Origin: Leptolyngbyaceae cyanobacterium RM1_1_2
Lineage (GTDB): Bacteria; Cyanobacteriota; Cyanobacteriia; Phormidesmidales; Phormidesmidaceae
DNA: 64,000 nucleotides
Assembly (NCBI GenBank): GCA_012032345.1
Contig: JAAUQI010000024.1
Coordinates: forward strand, 1-64,000
Direction of reading: 5' to 3'
This document shows, piece by piece, positions 62,603-64,000 of this stretch. The notes below the pieces were generated by a model. That model searched no databases. It was not told where the DNA came from and was given only the letters and a program-made list of their open reading frames with translations. The translations under genes and the position numbers were made by a program. Each line of letters starts with the position of its first letter. Position 1 is the stretch's first letter.

Positions 62603-63304
62603 ATGTCTGCCATTGCACAGTCTCCCTACACTCAAAAACAAATCAAAGTTTGGCTGCACGGCCTGCTGACTATTGCTTGGGCAGATGGTCACTTTGATGA
62701 TGAGGAAAAAGAACTAATCTCAGCCATTACCCAAGACCAGCTAGCCCCTACTATTAGCTTCGACTCCTTTGAGCCGGTTGCCCCCGAGGACTTGGCTGCT
62801 GCCCTAGGCACCGAGTTAGTGACGGCTGAACATTTTTTGCGTATGGCGGTAATGGTAGCCCTCGCTGATGGTGTCTATTCCACTGCAGAAGATGCAAAGC
62901 TTTTAGAGTTTTGTCAGGTGCTCAATCTCGATCCTGATATTCTTAAATCTCTCCAGTCAACGCTGTACAATCTCAAAGCGGTTACCGAAGAGATTTTACC
63001 GGGCGGGTCTGCGAGGGTGCCTACATTTCCTTCAGAGGCTACGCCCGAACCGCTTAAACCTGTACGTGAGTGGCTAGATCAGCTAGAGGTGCATGATCCA
63101 CGGCTGGCTCGCTTTTTGTGCAAGATGATTCCCTCTCAGTGCCCCTTTGAGCGAGACGTGAATCTCTTTGGCCGCAAGCTGGTTCACATTCCGGCTATGT
63201 GTAAGCTCAATCCGCTTTATGAACAGCTTGTGGGCTTGCGGTTCCGCGCGCTCTCATACTTGGCAGATGAGTGCAAAGAAGACGTGACTCCCTATCTGCA
63301 ATAA
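62603..63304 (+). CDS. TerB-like plus Mo-nitrogenase C-terminal domain protein
   Basis: 233 residues from ATG 62603 (a TTG eight codons earlier is not needed). N-terminal tellurite-resistance TerB-like helical domain (about 8-130, KVWLHGLLTIAWADGHFDDE with the DGxxDxxE metal motif; AVMVALADGVYSTAED repeats it) then a linker and the Mo-nitro_C domain (about 160-233, WLDQLEVHDPRLARFLCKMI, PSQCPFERDVNLFGRKLVHIP, AMCKLNPLYEQLVGLRFRAL). The second domain is named from nitrogenase-neighbouring genes; its role is unclear and it also occurs in non-fixing cyanobacteria. No nif gene is seen in the window. The next gene starts 10 bases after the stop. Confidence 0.88.
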   Translation: MSAIAQSPYTQKQIKVWLHGLLTIAWADGHFDDEEKELISAITQDQLAPTISFDSFEPVAPEDLAAALGTELVTAEHFLRMAVMVALADGVYSTAEDAKLLEFCQVLNLDPDILKSLQSTLYNLKAVTEEILPGGSARVPTFPSEATPEPLKPVREWLDQLEVHDPRLARFLCKMIPSQCPFERDVNLFGRKLVHIPAMCKLNPLYEQLVGLRFRALSYLADECKEDVTPYLQ

Positions 63305-63313
63305 GCCCTGAAA

Positions 63314-64000
63314 ATGCAAACCTTAACTGCCGATGTCTTGGTCGTGGGCGGCGGCACTGGCGGTACGGCGGCGGCGATTCAAGCTGCCAGACGGGGGGTG
63401 AAAACTGTTCTGGTCAGTGAGTTCCCCTGGCTGGGAGGGATGCTGACGGCGGCTGGCGTTTCTGCCCCTGATGGTAATGAGCTGCTGGCCTTTCAGACTG
63501 GAATCTGGGGCGCTTACCTGCGAGAACTCTCAAATCGTCAGCCGGAAGGATTTGATCACGGCTGGGTCAGCTTTTTCAACCACGACCCTAGAGTTGGCGC
63601 GGCCATTTTTGCTGACTGGGTTGCTGATCTCTCTAATCTCACCTGGATTCACGGACAAACGCCTCAGGCAGTATTACGCCAGGGGCTACAAATTAGAGGG
63701 GTGACGTTTCAAGACTGGACGATTTGGGCCAAAATTACGCTCGATGCCACTGAACTAGGAGACTTATTGGCGCTCGGGCAGGTACCTTTTCGCTGGGGCT
63801 GGGAGCCGCGATCGCATTGGCAAGAACTCAGCGCCCCCCTGAGCCTGGAGGATCCTGCCGATCCAACCTACGTGCTAACGCATCAGTATCCGGTGCAGGC
63901 TCCCACCTGGGTTGTGGTTATGCAGGACTATGGGGCAGGTGGCTGTGCCCCCGAAATCTTAGCGCCGCCTGCTGAGCCTGCGAATTTTCAAGATTTCTGG
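63314..64000 (+). CDS. FAD-dependent oxidoreductase, 5' part only
   Basis: At least 229 codons, open to the window edge. It begins QTLTADVLVVGGGTGGTAAA, a Rossmann FAD motif GxGxxG with GGGTGG, then VKTVLVSEFPWLGGMLTAAG, and DWTIWAKITLDATELGDLL, the FAD_oxidored type (PF12831-like). The substrate is unknown. It follows the TerB/Mo-nitro_C gene by ten bases and may share its transcript. Confidence 0.85.
   Translation, partial: MQTLTADVLVVGGGTGGTAAAIQAARRGVKTVLVSEFPWLGGMLTAAGVSAPDGNELLAFQTGIWGAYLRELSNRQPEGFDHGWVSFFNHDPRVGAAIFADWVADLSNLTWIHGQTPQAVLRQGLQIRGVTFQDWTIWAKITLDATELGDLLALGQVPFRWGWEPRSHWQELSAPLSLEDPADPTYVLTHQYPVQAPTWVVVMQDYGAGGCAPEILAPPAEPANFQDFW

Noticed and set aside
1-64000. tRNA, rRNA and CRISPR arrays
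   Set aside because: I scanned the gaps by eye for T-arm-like motifs and for regularly spaced direct repeats and found none. A covariance or CRISPR search could not be run.

Overview
The window is chromosomal DNA of an oxygenic cyanobacterium. It carries the 3' end of psbA (photosystem II D1), petM and ycf39 (cytochrome b6f and PSII assembly), ycf54 (chlorophyll biosynthesis), a GUN4-domain protein, a carotenoid-binding protein of the orange-carotenoid-protein N-domain type, a McdA/McdB carboxysome-positioning pair, a cyanoexosortase B locus and several cyanobacteria-only families (COP23, DUF4327, TerB/Mo-nitrogenase-C, pentapeptide repeats). The HIP1 octamer GCGATCGC is scattered throughout (for example 1285-1292). 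I cannot name the species; the content resembles Leptolyngbya-like or other Synechococcales-type genomes, and that is only an inference. I saw no rRNA, tRNA, CRISPR array, complete IS element or prophage.

Layout. 1-5.2 kb: end of psbA with its terminator, a MetF-like reductase, lysS, an IS630-type transposase scrap, a pentapeptide protein and an unknown membrane protein. 5.2-8.8 kb: divergent GH8 and GH5 glucanases, then Fe superoxide dismutase. 8.8-11 kb: an eroded stretch where a deletion has joined the front of a marR gene to the back of a DODA-type dioxygenase gene, with a small conserved-looking reading frame that has no start codon. 11-17.3 kb: orphan sugar-type binding lipoprotein, LytR-CpsA-Psr ligase, pRiA4b ORF3-type protein, methyltransferase, second pentapeptide protein. 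17.6-20 kb: gmd and fcl for GDP-L-fucose. 20.3-26.6 kb: msrP, DUF72, DUF4327, pdxA, petM, ycf39, DUF2256 and a zinc-ribbon membrane protein. 26.6-31.1 kb: two tandem membrane GTPases, the upstream one frameshifted, back to back with mcdA-mcdB. 31.1-37.1 kb: SpoIID/LytB protein, a two-domain peptidoglycan hydrolase broken at a G9 tract, a helical carotenoid protein, an SDR and a metallophosphoesterase. 37-45.5 kb: a MITE-like repeat, small proteins, aroQ, cinA, a PEP-CTERM protein, an inositol-phosphatase-like enzyme, an ABC ATPase, ycf54 and pdxJ. 45.5-52 kb: a leftward exopolysaccharide/cyanoexosortase operon (DegT aminotransferase, cyanoexosortase B, its associated protein, Wza-like exporter, Wzc-like kinase). 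52-64 kb: COP23 protein, quinone oxidoreductase, ABC permease, a STAS-sugar transferase fusion, aldo/keto reductase, GUN4 protein, YdcF, TerB/Mo-nitro_C protein and the front of an FAD oxidoreductase.

How they fit together. The fucose genes, STAS-sugar transferase, Wza/Wzc, DegT, LytR-CpsA-Psr protein and cyanoexosortase with one visible PEP-CTERM substrate point to a substantial surface-polysaccharide and protein-anchoring programme; the GH8/GH5 pair could trim glucan. A recurring oddity is that five long genes (upstream GTPase, peptidoglycan hydrolase, metallophosphoesterase, cyanoexosortase-associated protein, STAS-sugar transferase) are each interrupted by one-base shifts at homopolymers. 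Either the assembly has indel errors or the lineage has many fresh frameshifts; raw reads would settle it.
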